Shown here: piece after piece, positions 1 through 6,497 of the stretch
How the letters are laid out: each line of letters opens with the position of its first letter
How positions within the stretch are numbered: the first letter of the stretch is position 1
Source of the DNA: JAJFTV01 sp964426355
GTDB taxonomy: Bacteria > Chloroflexota > Anaerolineae > Anaerolineales > Anaerolineaceae
Assembly: GCA_964426355.1 (NCBI GenBank)
Contig: CAYRRA010000058.1
Span: 1 to 22,166 of the forward strand
Direction: 5' to 3'
DNA: 22,166 nucleotides
Program-made: the position numbers and the translations under genes
The notes under the pieces: generated by a model
What the model was told of the DNA's origin: nothing
What the model saw: the letters and a program-made list of their open reading frames with translations, nothing else
Databases searched by the model: none

Positions 1-209
1 TTAGGAAAATATTAGCAAAATATTGATCAAACAACATGAATTCGAGTTCAGGATTTTTACCCACCCACATACAATTAAGGGTGGTGGATGGGATTTGATA
101 AAATTATCCCGCATTGAGGCGAAAACAGGCAATTTTGGATGATTATGTCGTAGAAAATGAGCAATTTCCAATATTCAAGTGGATAGATGTTTCGAATTTA
201 AATTGAGAA

Positions 210-227
210 TTGCTGATTTATCAGCAA
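210..227. repeat. Perfect inverted repeat upstream of the M20 hydrolase gene
   Basis: Arms TTGCTGAT (210-217) and ATCAGCAA (220-227) are exact reverse complements with a 2-base centre. The site lies 64 bases before the proposed start of the M20 hydrolase, in AT-rich DNA with no gene. The size and symmetry fit a dimeric repressor operator. I found no convincing -35/-10 pair next to it, and I do not recognise the motif as the site of a known regulator. The rest of 1-291 holds only an AT-rich direct repeat (AAAATATT at 6-13 and 17-24) and an imperfect hairpin around 60-92. Confidence 0.4.
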
Positions 228-291
228 GCAGCCTTCGGTGATGGTAGAATCAGCATATCGTTTATATCCCTTTAACAAAAGAGGAAATCCC

Positions 292-1452
292 ATGTTGTCA
301 AAAACCCAACAGGAAGAAGTCATTTCTTTTGCGCAGGAAATTATCCGTATCAACAGCCTTTCGGGCGAAGAGAAAGCCGTTGCCAAAGCCATCCGTGCCA
401 AAATGCAGGCATTGGATTATGACGAGGTCAAGATCGACCCATACGGGAATGTGATTGGCGTGCGCGCCGGGAAGCACCCCGGTCCGCGCATCCTGTTTGA
501 TTCGCACATGGATGTGGTGGAAGTACAGGACCCGGAGAAATGGTCGGTCCCCCCGTTTTCCGGCGCAATCAAAGACGGCAAGATTTGGGGGCGCGGTGCA
601 TCCGATATGAAAGGTCCGTTGGCTGCCGCTGTGGTCGCGCTGGGCATGGTTCCCCGCGAGGAAATTCACGGCACGTTGATCGTTTCCACCAGCGTACATG
701 AAGAAAAACATGAGGGTGCTGCCTTAGCTAAAGTGATGGAAGCCACAAAACCGGATTTTGTGGTCATCTGCGAACCCAACGGCGCCTGCCTGGGGATCGG
801 GCAAAAAGGGCGGGCGGGCATTACGGTGGATGTGAGCGGTGTACCGGCGCATTCCAGTGTACCGCACCTCGGCGATAACGCGATTCTCAAAGCGACCGAA
901 GTCATCCACAGGCTGGATAAAATGCCTTTGCCGAAGGATGAAATCCTCGGAGACGCGATCATGGTGTTGATCGACGGCATCTCGCACCCCTACCCCAGCC
1001 GTTCCACCATTCCGGTAAGCTTTTTTTTGCATTACGACAGGCGCCTGGTTCAGAATGAAACCGAAGACAGCGTGATGGCATTGATCCGCGAAGGGTTGAA
1101 AGATTTGAAGGATTGGGTGGTGGATTACCAGCACATCAAGCTGCCAACGTACACAGGGCTGGAAATGGATGAGATCGATTTTCACCCCGCATGGGTGATC
1201 GATGTGAAATCCGCCTGGGTGGAGCGCGCCAAGAAAGGCTTGCTGCGCGGCGGTATTCAACCGCAGTTCGGCACAGCCAAGTTCTGCACCAACGGCAGCT
1301 ACAGCGCCGGGGTGGCTAAAGTGCCGACGATCATCTTTGGTCCTTCCTCCGGCATGCTGGCGCACTGCCAGGACGAGCATATCGAGATTGCTGAGCTGCT
1401 GCAAGGCGCGGAAGGATATTGGGGTCTGGCTTGCGAGCTGGGGCGCGAATGA
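292..1452 (+). CDS. M20 family zinc metallohydrolase, YgeY-like (DapE/ArgE superfamily)
   Basis: The 386-residue product is a cytosolic di-zinc amidohydrolase of the M20 peptidase/deacylase family. Metal and catalytic residues are all visible: H72 and D74 in DSHMD, D105 in GRGASDMKG, the E137-E138 pair in HEEKHEG, E161 in CEPNG and H358 near the C-terminus in LAHCQDEH. The dimerisation (lid) domain begins with the GQKGRAGITVDV stretch. Several blocks (GDNAI, a YTGL segment, FHPAW, the TNG-SAG region) resemble E. coli YgeY, a hydrolase associated with selenium/purine metabolism genes. The true substrate cannot be read from the sequence; acetylornithine or succinyl-diaminopimelate deacylase are alternatives. 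I chose the ATG at 292 because GAGG at 281-284 sits 7 bases before it. An upstream in-frame GTG at 238 has no such site and adds residues unlike the family. No selenium genes are nearby, and the gene appears to stand alone. Confidence 0.85.
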   Translation: MLSKTQQEEVISFAQEIIRINSLSGEEKAVAKAIRAKMQALDYDEVKIDPYGNVIGVRAGKHPGPRILFDSHMDVVEVQDPEKWSVPPFSGAIKDGKIWGRGASDMKGPLAAAVVALGMVPREEIHGTLIVSTSVHEEKHEGAALAKVMEATKPDFVVICEPNGACLGIGQKGRAGITVDVSGVPAHSSVPHLGDNAILKATEVIHRLDKMPLPKDEILGDAIMVLIDGISHPYPSRSTIPVSFFLHYDRRLVQNETEDSVMALIREGLKDLKDWVVDYQHIKLPTYTGLEMDEIDFHPAWVIDVKSAWVERAKKGLLRGGIQPQFGTAKFCTNGSYSAGVAKVPTIIFGPSSGMLAHCQDEHIEIAELLQGAEGYWGLACELGRE

Positions 1453-1508
1453 TGATAAAAATCTAATATTTGTTTTATTTATTTCCAACATGCCAACAGT
1501 ATGATAAT

Positions 1509-1541
1509 AATCGAACAAAATTTGTTGTGAAATGTTCGATT
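1509..1541. repeat. Inverted repeat in the clpB upstream region (AATCGAACA...TGTTCGATT)
   Basis: A perfect 9-base inverted repeat has arms AATCGAACA (1509-1517) and TGTTCGATT (1533-1541). Nested inside is a second small palindrome, AACAAA-A-TTTGTT (1514-1526). The right arm touches the proposed -35 element of clpB, a position that suits an operator. It is not the HrcA/CIRCE or HspR/HAIR sequence usually found at heat-shock genes. The CGAAC and GTTCG half-sites recall Gram-positive LexA boxes, but they lie much farther apart than the 4 bases LexA needs. Confidence 0.45.
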
Positions 1542-1569
1542 TGGACTACAATCGGTAGAAGCGGATAAG
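1541..1569 (+). promoter_or_regulatory. Possible clpB promoter (TTGGAC-17-GATAAG)
   Basis: TTGGAC at 1541-1546 and GATAAG at 1564-1569 are separated by 17 bases, a normal sigma-70-like spacing. Each hexamer matches the consensus only partly. The predicted transcript would start near 1576, giving a leader of about 78 bases before clpB. The element is enclosed by the inverted repeat at 1545-1589, so a protein bound there would block the polymerase. Confidence 0.35.
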
Positions 1570-1589
1570 ATCGTTTCACCGATTGTAGT
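1545..1589. repeat. 12-base perfect inverted repeat overlapping the clpB promoter
   Basis: Arms ACTACAATCGGT (1545-1556) and ACCGATTGTAGT (1578-1589) are exact reverse complements with 21 bases between them. The left arm falls in the spacer of the possible promoter and the right arm covers the expected transcription start. Twelve exact bases are unlikely by chance in a 200-base gap. It is either a two-site operator for a heat-shock regulator or a long stem in the leader RNA. It matches neither CIRCE nor HAIR. Confidence 0.6.
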
Positions 1590-1653
1590 GTGGTTGGCAA
1601 AATGAAGATGGATCCATTGGGAACATCGCAAGCCGGTCACAAGGAGGAATAAA

Positions 1654-4245
1654 ATGGATCTTGATAAATACACAAAAAAAGCACAAGATGCAGTCATAAA
1701 ATCGCAGCAGTTGGCGATGGAGTACAATCACCAGGCGATTGAGCCGGCGCATTTACTGCTGGCGCTGTTGCAGCAGGGCGATGGGGTGATTCCCGTCCTG
1801 GTGAGCAAAATCGCGGGCAGCACGCTGGCATTAATGAATGAGGTGCAGAACGATCTTGAAAAGCGTCCCAAGGTGTACGGCGGGAATGTGCAGGTGGGGC
1901 TTTCCAAACCCGCCGCCGATGTATTGAGCGTTGCCGAGCGTTTCGCCAAGGGGACGAAGGACGAGTTTATTTCGACCGAGCATATCCTGCTGGGTTTGAC
2001 CGAGAGTATCGAGGCAAAACGCCTGGAGGGTTATGGTCTCAGTAGAGACGCGATCCTCAAAGAGCTTGCCGGTATTCGCGGCAGCCAGCGCGTCACCTCT
2101 GAAAACCCGGAAGACACATACCAGGCGCTTGAAAAGTTTGGTCGTGATCTCACCGACCAGGCGCGTCGCGGCAAGCTGGACCCGGTCATCGGGCGTGATG
2201 AGGAAATTCGCCGCATCATCCAGATTCTTTCGCGCCGTACCAAGAACAATCCGGCGTTGATTGGCGATCCGGGTGTGGGCAAGACGGCTGTCGCCGAAGG
2301 GTTGGCGCAGCGTATCGTAAACGGCGACGTCCCCGAGGGTTTGAAACACAAACGGCTGATCCAACTGGATATGGGTGCATTGATTGCCGGGGCGAAGTAC
2401 CGCGGTGAGTTTGAAGAGCGCCTGAAAGCGGTTTTGAAAGAGATCACCGAATCGGAAGGCGAGATCATCCTGTTTGTCGATGAAATGCACACCGTGGTGG
2501 GCGCAGGGGCAGCCGAGGGCGCAATGGATGCCGGCAACATGCTCAAACCCATGCTGGCGCGCGGCGAACTGCATCTGATCGGTGCCACCACGCTGGATGA
2601 GTACCGCAAGTATATTGAAAAAGATGCTGCGCTGGAGCGGCGTTTTCAGCCGGTGTTGATCGAAGAACCCTCGGTTGAGGATACCATCAGCATCTTGCGC
2701 GGTTTGAAACAGCGTTATGAGGTTCATCACGGCGTGCGCATCACTGACAGCGCGGTGATTGCCGCTGCCACGCTCTCAAACCGGTATATCAGCGATCGCC
2801 AACTGCCGGATAAGGCGATTGATTTGATTGATGAGGCTGCCGCACGCCTGCGCACCGAGATCGATTCAAAGCCGCAGGAACTGGACACCGTCGACCGGCA
2901 GATTCTGCAAATCGAGATTGAACGGCAGGCGCTCCAGAAGGAAAAAGACAAAGCCTCAAAAGAGCGGCTGGCTAAGCTGGAAGAAGAAGCCAAAGAGCTA
3001 CGCAGGAAGTCATCTGATCTGAACAAACGCTGGCAGAGCGAAAAACAGGTGATTACCGAGATGCGCTCCATCAAGGAGCAAATCGAGCAGGTACATTTGC
3101 AAATGGAACAGGCTGAGCGTCGCCAGGACCTGGCGGAGGCTTCGCGCCTGAAATACGGCGAGCTGCCGCAGCTTCAAGGGCGGCTGGCAAAAGCAGAGGA
3201 ACAGCTCATTCGAATGCAGTCGGAAGACCCGCTCTTGAAAGAGGAAGTGGATGCAGAAGAAATCGCCGAAGTGGTATCCCGCTGGACGCATATCCCGATT
3301 TCCCGCCTGCTGGAAGGCGAGATTGAGAAGCTGATCCACATGGAAGAGCGCCTGCACCAGCGCGTGGTGGGGCAGGATGATGCCATCCGCGCGGTCTCCA
3401 ATGCGGTCAGGCGTACGCGTGCCGGTCTGCAAGACCCCAACCGTCCGATGGGCTCCTTTATCTTCCTGGGTCCGACTGGCGTAGGTAAAACCGAGCTGGC
3501 GCGAGCCCTGGCAGAGTTCCTCTTTGATGATGAACGCGCCATGATTCGCATCGATATGAGCGAGTACCAGGAGAAACATACGGTTTCCAGGCTGGTGGGC
3601 GCGCCTCCGGGATACATTGGGTACGAGGAAGGCGGTCAGCTTACAGAGGCGGTACGGCGGCGACCTTACAGCGTGGTGCTCTTCGATGAAATCGAGAAGG
3701 CGCATATGGAGGTCTTCAACGTGCTCTTGCAGTTGCTGGACGATGGTCGCTTGACCGATGGGCATGGACGCACGATCGATTTTCGCAACACGGTGATCAT
3801 CATGACCAGCAACCTGGGCAGCGAGCTGTGGTTCAAGCAGCGCCAGGCGGTCAGCCGCGACCAGGTAACCCAGGTGCTGCAAATGCACTTCCGCCCGGAA
3901 TTCCTCAACCGGATCGATGAAATCGTGGTGTTCCATCCGTTGGGGCGCGAGCACATTGCAGAGATCGTGTGCATTCAGCTCCAACACCTGCATAAGCTGC
4001 TGGCAGGACAGGGTTATCAGTTGGATATCACCCCGCAGGCAGAAGCCTACCTGGCGGATGTCGGCTATGACCCCGATTTCGGTGCGCGCCCGCTGAAACG
4101 CGCCATTCAACGCGAACTGCAAGACCCGCTCGCGCTGCAGATTCTCTCCGGTGCATTTCACGCCGGGGATACCATCCGCGTGGATGCCGGGAAAGATGGT
4201 CTGAGCTTTTCAACGCTCATCGAGGGTGAGGTTATCGATGGATAA
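1654..4245 (+). CDS. clpB: ATP-dependent disaggregase ClpB (Hsp100)
   Basis: ClpB is a hexameric AAA+ motor in the cytosol that pulls polypeptides out of aggregates together with DnaK/DnaJ/GrpE. The 863-residue length is typical. In order: the Clp N-domain (about 1-145, two repeats), AAA-1 with Walker A GDPGVGKT at 204-211 and Walker B IILFVDEMHT, the coiled-coil middle domain (about 410-530, rich in Glu/Lys/Arg) that separates ClpB from ClpA and ClpC, and AAA-2 with Walker A GPTGVGKT at 606-613 and Walker B VVLFDEIEKAH. Sensor-2 GARPLKR lies near the C-terminus. I saw no ClpP-docking IGF/L loop, as expected for ClpB. The start is fixed by AAGGAGG about 6 bases before the ATG. The gene is monocistronic, with its own upstream inverted repeats and a terminator just after it. 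dnaK, groEL and hrcA are not in the window. Confidence 0.97.
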   Translation: MDLDKYTKKAQDAVIKSQQLAMEYNHQAIEPAHLLLALLQQGDGVIPVLVSKIAGSTLALMNEVQNDLEKRPKVYGGNVQVGLSKPAADVLSVAERFAKGTKDEFISTEHILLGLTESIEAKRLEGYGLSRDAILKELAGIRGSQRVTSENPEDTYQALEKFGRDLTDQARRGKLDPVIGRDEEIRRIIQILSRRTKNNPALIGDPGVGKTAVAEGLAQRIVNGDVPEGLKHKRLIQLDMGALIAGAKYRGEFEERLKAVLKEITESEGEIILFVDEMHTVVGAGAAEGAMDAGNMLKPMLARGELHLIGATTLDEYRKYIEKDAALERRFQPVLIEEPSVEDTISILRGLKQRYEVHHGVRITDSAVIAAATLSNRYISDRQLPDKAIDLIDEAAARLRTEIDSKPQELDTVDRQILQIEIERQALQKEKDKASKERLAKLEEEAKELRRKSSDLNKRWQSEKQVITEMRSIKEQIEQVHLQMEQAERRQDLAEASRLKYGELPQLQGRLAKAEEQLIRMQSEDPLLKEEVDAEEIAEVVSRWTHIPISRLLEGEIEKLIHMEERLHQRVVGQDDAIRAVSNAVRRTRAGLQDPNRPMGSFIFLGPTGVGKTELARALAEFLFDDERAMIRIDMSEYQEKHTVSRLVGAPPGYIGYEEGGQLTEAVRRRPYSVVLFDEIEKAHMEVFNVLLQLLDDGRLTDGHGRTIDFRNTVIIMTSNLGSELWFKQRQAVSRDQVTQVLQMHFRPEFLNRIDEIVVFHPLGREHIAEIVCIQLQHLHKLLAGQGYQLDITPQAEAYLADVGYDPDFGARPLKRAIQRELQDPLALQILSGAFHAGDTIRVDAGKDGLSFSTLIEGEVIDG

Positions 4246-4328
4246 GTTCATCCAGGACGTACCCCTGCTTTAGATAACCAGCGTAAAGCGCAGGATTTAA
4301 AGAAAACAACGCATAACTGTATGGATAT

Positions 4329-4373
4329 GGCTCAAAATGGGTTGCAGCAATGTACCACTTTGAGCCTTTTTTT
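4329..4373 (+). terminator. Intrinsic terminator of clpB
   Basis: GGCTCAAA (4329-4336) and TTTGAGCC (4359-4366) form a perfect 8-base-pair stem, extended inward by TGG/CCA after one A-C mismatch. A run of seven T (4367-4373) follows directly. It lies 84 bases after the clpB stop. Because fumarase transcription arrives from the other side, the hairpin may also help stop that unit, although the T-run serves only the + strand. A weaker imperfect hairpin (CCTG-CTTTA against TAAAGCGCAGG, about 4262-4293) lies between clpB and this site. Confidence 0.88.
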
Positions 4374-4403
4374 CATCAGGGTGAGGCTGAAACCCGGCAG
4401 GGT

Positions 4404-5066
4404 TTACGATGCCTGTTGGTCTGCGGGGTGGTCTCCAATCAAACGCTCCAGCGCGATTTTTGATTTTTGTTTCACTTCTTCATGCAGGCTGTTGCCGTGA
4501 GCGTCCATGGTGACAACCACAGGGAAATCTTTTACCTCGATCACCCATATCGCTTCAGGTACGCCAAATTCGAGCCTGTACACCCCCAACACCTTTTGAA
4601 CGGTCAAGGCAATCAATGAAGCCGCTCCGCCGATGGCATGAAAAAAAACGCCAGGAACCTGCTGGCAGGCAGACAGTGTTTTTTGCCCCATACCCCCTTT
4701 TCCAATCACTGCTTTGACATTGAAGTGCGCCATCACTTCACCCTGGTAGGGCTCCTCGCGAATGCTGGTGGTCGGTCCGGCAGCAGAAAAGCGGTATTTT
4801 TTTGTTTCCAGACCTGTCACCACCGGTCCGCAGTGATAGATTGCACCGCCGTCTAAGAGTGGCTTGATCGCTTCATATATCACCATATCATCACCGGCGG
4901 GGGGGCGGGTTTGGCGGATGAAGGTATCGCTCATCCATTTGTGGGCGGCGTCCCTACCGGTGAGGATGATGCCGTTGAGCCGGACAGAATCGCCCACGTG
5001 CAGGTTGCGAATGGTCTCGTCACGGATCGGAAGGTTGATTTCACTCATTTTTGTTTTATTATTCAT
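4404..5066 (-). CDS. Class I fumarate hydratase, beta (C-terminal) subunit
   Basis: The 220-residue product is the small subunit of the iron-sulfur fumarase/tartrate dehydratase family (TtdB / fumarase C-terminal domain). It interconverts fumarate and malate together with the alpha subunit encoded just upstream. Diagnostic stretches are HVGDSVRLNG and TGRDAAHKW near the N-terminus, GPTTSIREEPYQ in the middle and KAVIGKGGMG, followed by the conserved strand ending VVVTMDAHGNSLH. The start at 5066 (MNNKTKMSEI) overlaps the alpha stop by 8 bases and has AGGTG 5 bases upstream. The ATG at 5048 (MSEINL) fits family N-termini but lacks a ribosome site. A still longer open frame to 5138 lies entirely inside the alpha gene and is not credible. 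The overlap implies translational coupling and equal subunit amounts. Confidence 0.9.
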   Translation of the reverse strand: MNNKTKMSEINLPIRDETIRNLHVGDSVRLNGIILTGRDAAHKWMSDTFIRQTRPPAGDDMVIYEAIKPLLDGGAIYHCGPVVTGLETKKYRFSAAGPTTSIREEPYQGEVMAHFNVKAVIGKGGMGQKTLSACQQVPGVFFHAIGGAASLIALTVQKVLGVYRLEFGVPEAIWVIEVKDFPVVVTMDAHGNSLHEEVKQKSKIALERLIGDHPADQQAS

Positions 5067-5931
5067 AACGCACCTGGCTGCCCTGCAGGAGCATGCGCCT
5101 GCGGCGGTATGCCCAGCACATATAGGAGATGCTGACAAAATAACTGGCAGGGAGGCGGTGCAATGCGATGATCTTGGTGTTCAAAATGGTGGTCTTGCCG
5201 CCGAACCCCATTGGACCGATGCCTAGTTGGTTGGCTTCCTCGGTGATGCGCTTTTCCAGGCGATCCAGTTCAGGATCGGGGTTTGTATCGTGCAGGGGAC
5301 GAAGCAATACCTTTTTGCTGGCATGGTACCCGCTGGCGCGGTCGCCTCCAATGGCAATCCCCAACACACCCGGTGCACACCCTTGCCCCTGCGCCTGGAA
5401 AACGGCATCCAGGGTTACTTTGCGCACGCCTTCCAGGTCGCGGTCTGCGTGAAGTCTGCTATCTGGCAGGGCGTACTGTGCCCCAACATTTTCGCAGCCT
5501 CCGCCTTTGAGGATGAGTTCGATGGTGAGGGCATCTCCTTCGATTTCCTCGAAATGAATGGTAGGAAAGAGGTCATCGCCAATGTTGTCTCCGCTGTTCC
5601 TGCCGCTGACCGGATGGACCGCATTGGGACGTAAATAGGCGCGCTGAGTGGCTTGCGCTATGGCATCCCGGATTATTGCGCGCAGCTCACGAGGGCTGTA
5701 CCCTTTGGGATAGCTCACATAGAAGATGGGCGTGCCGGTATCCTGGCAGATAGGCGTGGAGTTGCGGTGGGCAAGCTCAATATTGTCTTTAATCACAGTA
5801 AAAACATCCTCTGCGGGTGAGCCTGCCTCTTCCTTTTGCCGAGCCTGGTGTAGTGCTTCCTGCACATCACGAGGTAGTTCAGTGGAGGTTATTCGGATGA
5901 GTTCAATCAGCGGTTCGGTCAGGTTTTTCAT
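5059..5931 (-). CDS. Class I fumarate hydratase, alpha (N-terminal, Fe-S) subunit
   Basis: The 290-residue product is the catalytic large subunit of a two-subunit class I fumarase (TtdA / fumarase N-terminal domain). It carries an oxygen-labile [4Fe-4S] cluster that binds substrate directly. Its three cluster cysteines are recognisable in PICQDTG, KGGGCEN and GCAPGVLGIAIGGD. The C-terminal PASYFVSISYMCWA stretch is also family-typical. A split class I enzyme suggests an anaerobic or microaerobic lifestyle, as part of the TCA cycle or reductive fumarate branch. It is the first gene of a two-gene minus-strand unit with the beta subunit. The ribosome site is weak (GGAAC about 10 bases upstream), and the leader carries four (T/G)GTTCC elements at 5938-5984 as read on the + strand. 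L-tartrate dehydratase is the paralogous alternative, but fumarase is far more likely without tartrate genes. Confidence 0.92.
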   Translation of the reverse strand: MKNLTEPLIELIRITSTELPRDVQEALHQARQKEEAGSPAEDVFTVIKDNIELAHRNSTPICQDTGTPIFYVSYPKGYSPRELRAIIRDAIAQATQRAYLRPNAVHPVSGRNSGDNIGDDLFPTIHFEEIEGDALTIELILKGGGCENVGAQYALPDSRLHADRDLEGVRKVTLDAVFQAQGQGCAPGVLGIAIGGDRASGYHASKKVLLRPLHDTNPDPELDRLEKRITEEANQLGIGPMGFGGKTTILNTKIIALHRLPASYFVSISYMCWAYRRRRMLLQGSQVRYE

Positions 5932-6192
5932 GTTTATGGTTCCATCATTGTTCCCTGGCTGGATTGTTCCCGCCTGTGTGTTCCACAGGGAGGTTTGGGG
6001 TGTCGTACCAGGTTATCTTTGCACATCATAAACCAGATTGTTTTTATTCGCAACCGGTTGATGGCAGAGTGGTCGGGCGGAATGAAACAGAGGCAGGGTT
6101 TTGCACTGCCAGCCGGATAGCAGGACCTTTTGATTACAATCCGATGCTTTACCTACGAACGCGCAACTTTGGGAAAAAGGGAGGGTTAAAAC

Positions 6193-6263
6193 CCGCAGAA
6201 TTGGAGTTTTGTGTCCAACGGGTGAGATGTGATGGATTGAAAAACGAGTATAGCCTTCTGCGG
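6193..6263 (+). repeat. Nested inverted repeats, possible structured leader RNA
   Basis: CCGCAGAA (6193-6200) and TTCTGCGG (6256-6263) are exact reverse complements and could close a 71-base structure. Directly against the left arm stands a second hairpin, TTGGA (6201-6205) with TCCAA (6214-6218) and an 8-base loop. Stacking of a closing helix and an inner hairpin is typical of folded RNAs. It does not match any riboswitch consensus I can recall. Confidence 0.4.
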
Positions 6264-6276
6264 AGTTGCGGGAGCT

Positions 6277-6292
6277 GCCTGGGCAGCCAGGC
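6277..6292 (+). repeat. GC-rich perfect hairpin
   Basis: GCCTGG (6277-6282) and CCAGGC (6287-6292) enclose a GCAG tetraloop. No T-run follows, so it is not an intrinsic terminator. An alternative pairing, ATAGCC (6250-6255) with GGCTAT (6290-6295), uses the same right arm. The two folds are therefore mutually exclusive, as in a switch. Confidence 0.4.
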
Positions 6293-6321
6293 TATGCAAT
6301 ATCATTCGTGAATGTATGAAT

Positions 6322-6350
6322 TTTACAGGATGCCCCTGGTATGCTGTAAA
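6322..6350 (+). repeat. Perfect inverted repeat TTTACAG...CTGTAAA
   Basis: TTTACAG (6322-6328) and CTGTAAA (6344-6350) are exact reverse complements with 15 bases between them, about 150 bases before the first gene of the carboxylase/synthase operon. It could be an operator or part of the leader RNA. The inner sequence contains GGTATGCT, which recurs at 6441-6448. Confidence 0.4.
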
Positions 6351-6440
6351 CACGAGAAATTCCCAGGCGGTTCCATTTCCCGATATAAAGATTGCCAGGC
6401 TCGGCTTATGCAGTTCGAAAACGTACTGCGGCGCGAGTGC

Positions 6441-6453
6441 GGTATGCTATACC
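6441..6453. repeat. Small palindrome GGTAT-GCT-ATACC before the operon
   Basis: Five-base perfect arms surround GCT, 45 bases before the carboxyltransferase start. The left arm plus centre repeats the octamer GGTATGCT found at 6338-6345, which would suit two copies of one protein-binding site. The site is short, so chance is a real alternative. Confidence 0.25.
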
Positions 6454-6497
6454 TTGTTTCGGACATACTACTTCCAGTTCATCAAACCTTTTGATGG

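Larger units (their letters stand above)
5932..6497. other. 566-base divergent intergenic region with several inverted repeats
   Basis: This gap separates the leftward fumarase unit from the rightward carboxylase/synthase operon. No open frame here has a ribosome site together with recognisable protein features. From left to right it holds repeated TGTTCC elements (5949-5954, 5965-5970, 5979-5984, and a GGTTCC variant at 5938-5943) and a 10-base palindrome CAACCGGTTG (6051-6060). Next come a tRNA-like antisense stretch (about 6105-6156) and the perfect inverted repeats listed separately at 6193-6263, 6277-6292, 6322-6350 and 6441-6453. The octamer GGTATGCT occurs twice (6338-6345 and 6441-6448). 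I could not assign the operon promoter with confidence. TATAAA at 6384-6389 is a possible -10, but nothing at a fitting distance looks like a -35. Confidence 0.6.

Noticed and set aside
1453..1653. CIRCE (HrcA), HAIR (HspR) or LexA box before clpB
   Set aside because: The dyads present match none of these: arm sequences differ from CIRCE/HAIR, and the CGAAC/GTTCG half-sites are far too widely spaced for LexA.
6130..6215. Possible cobalamin riboswitch (AATCCGATGCT... and CGCAACT resemble parts of the B12 box region)
   Set aside because: The elements are separated by an extra insert, the GCCACTG and final pairing elements are missing, and no B12 gene is near.
5964..6311. Open frame of 115 codons on the + strand in the fumarase/carboxylase gap
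   Set aside because: It has no ribosome site, overlaps the repeated and tRNA-like stretches, has unusual composition for this window (many Cys/Arg, no recognisable fold), and lies among other equally open frames.
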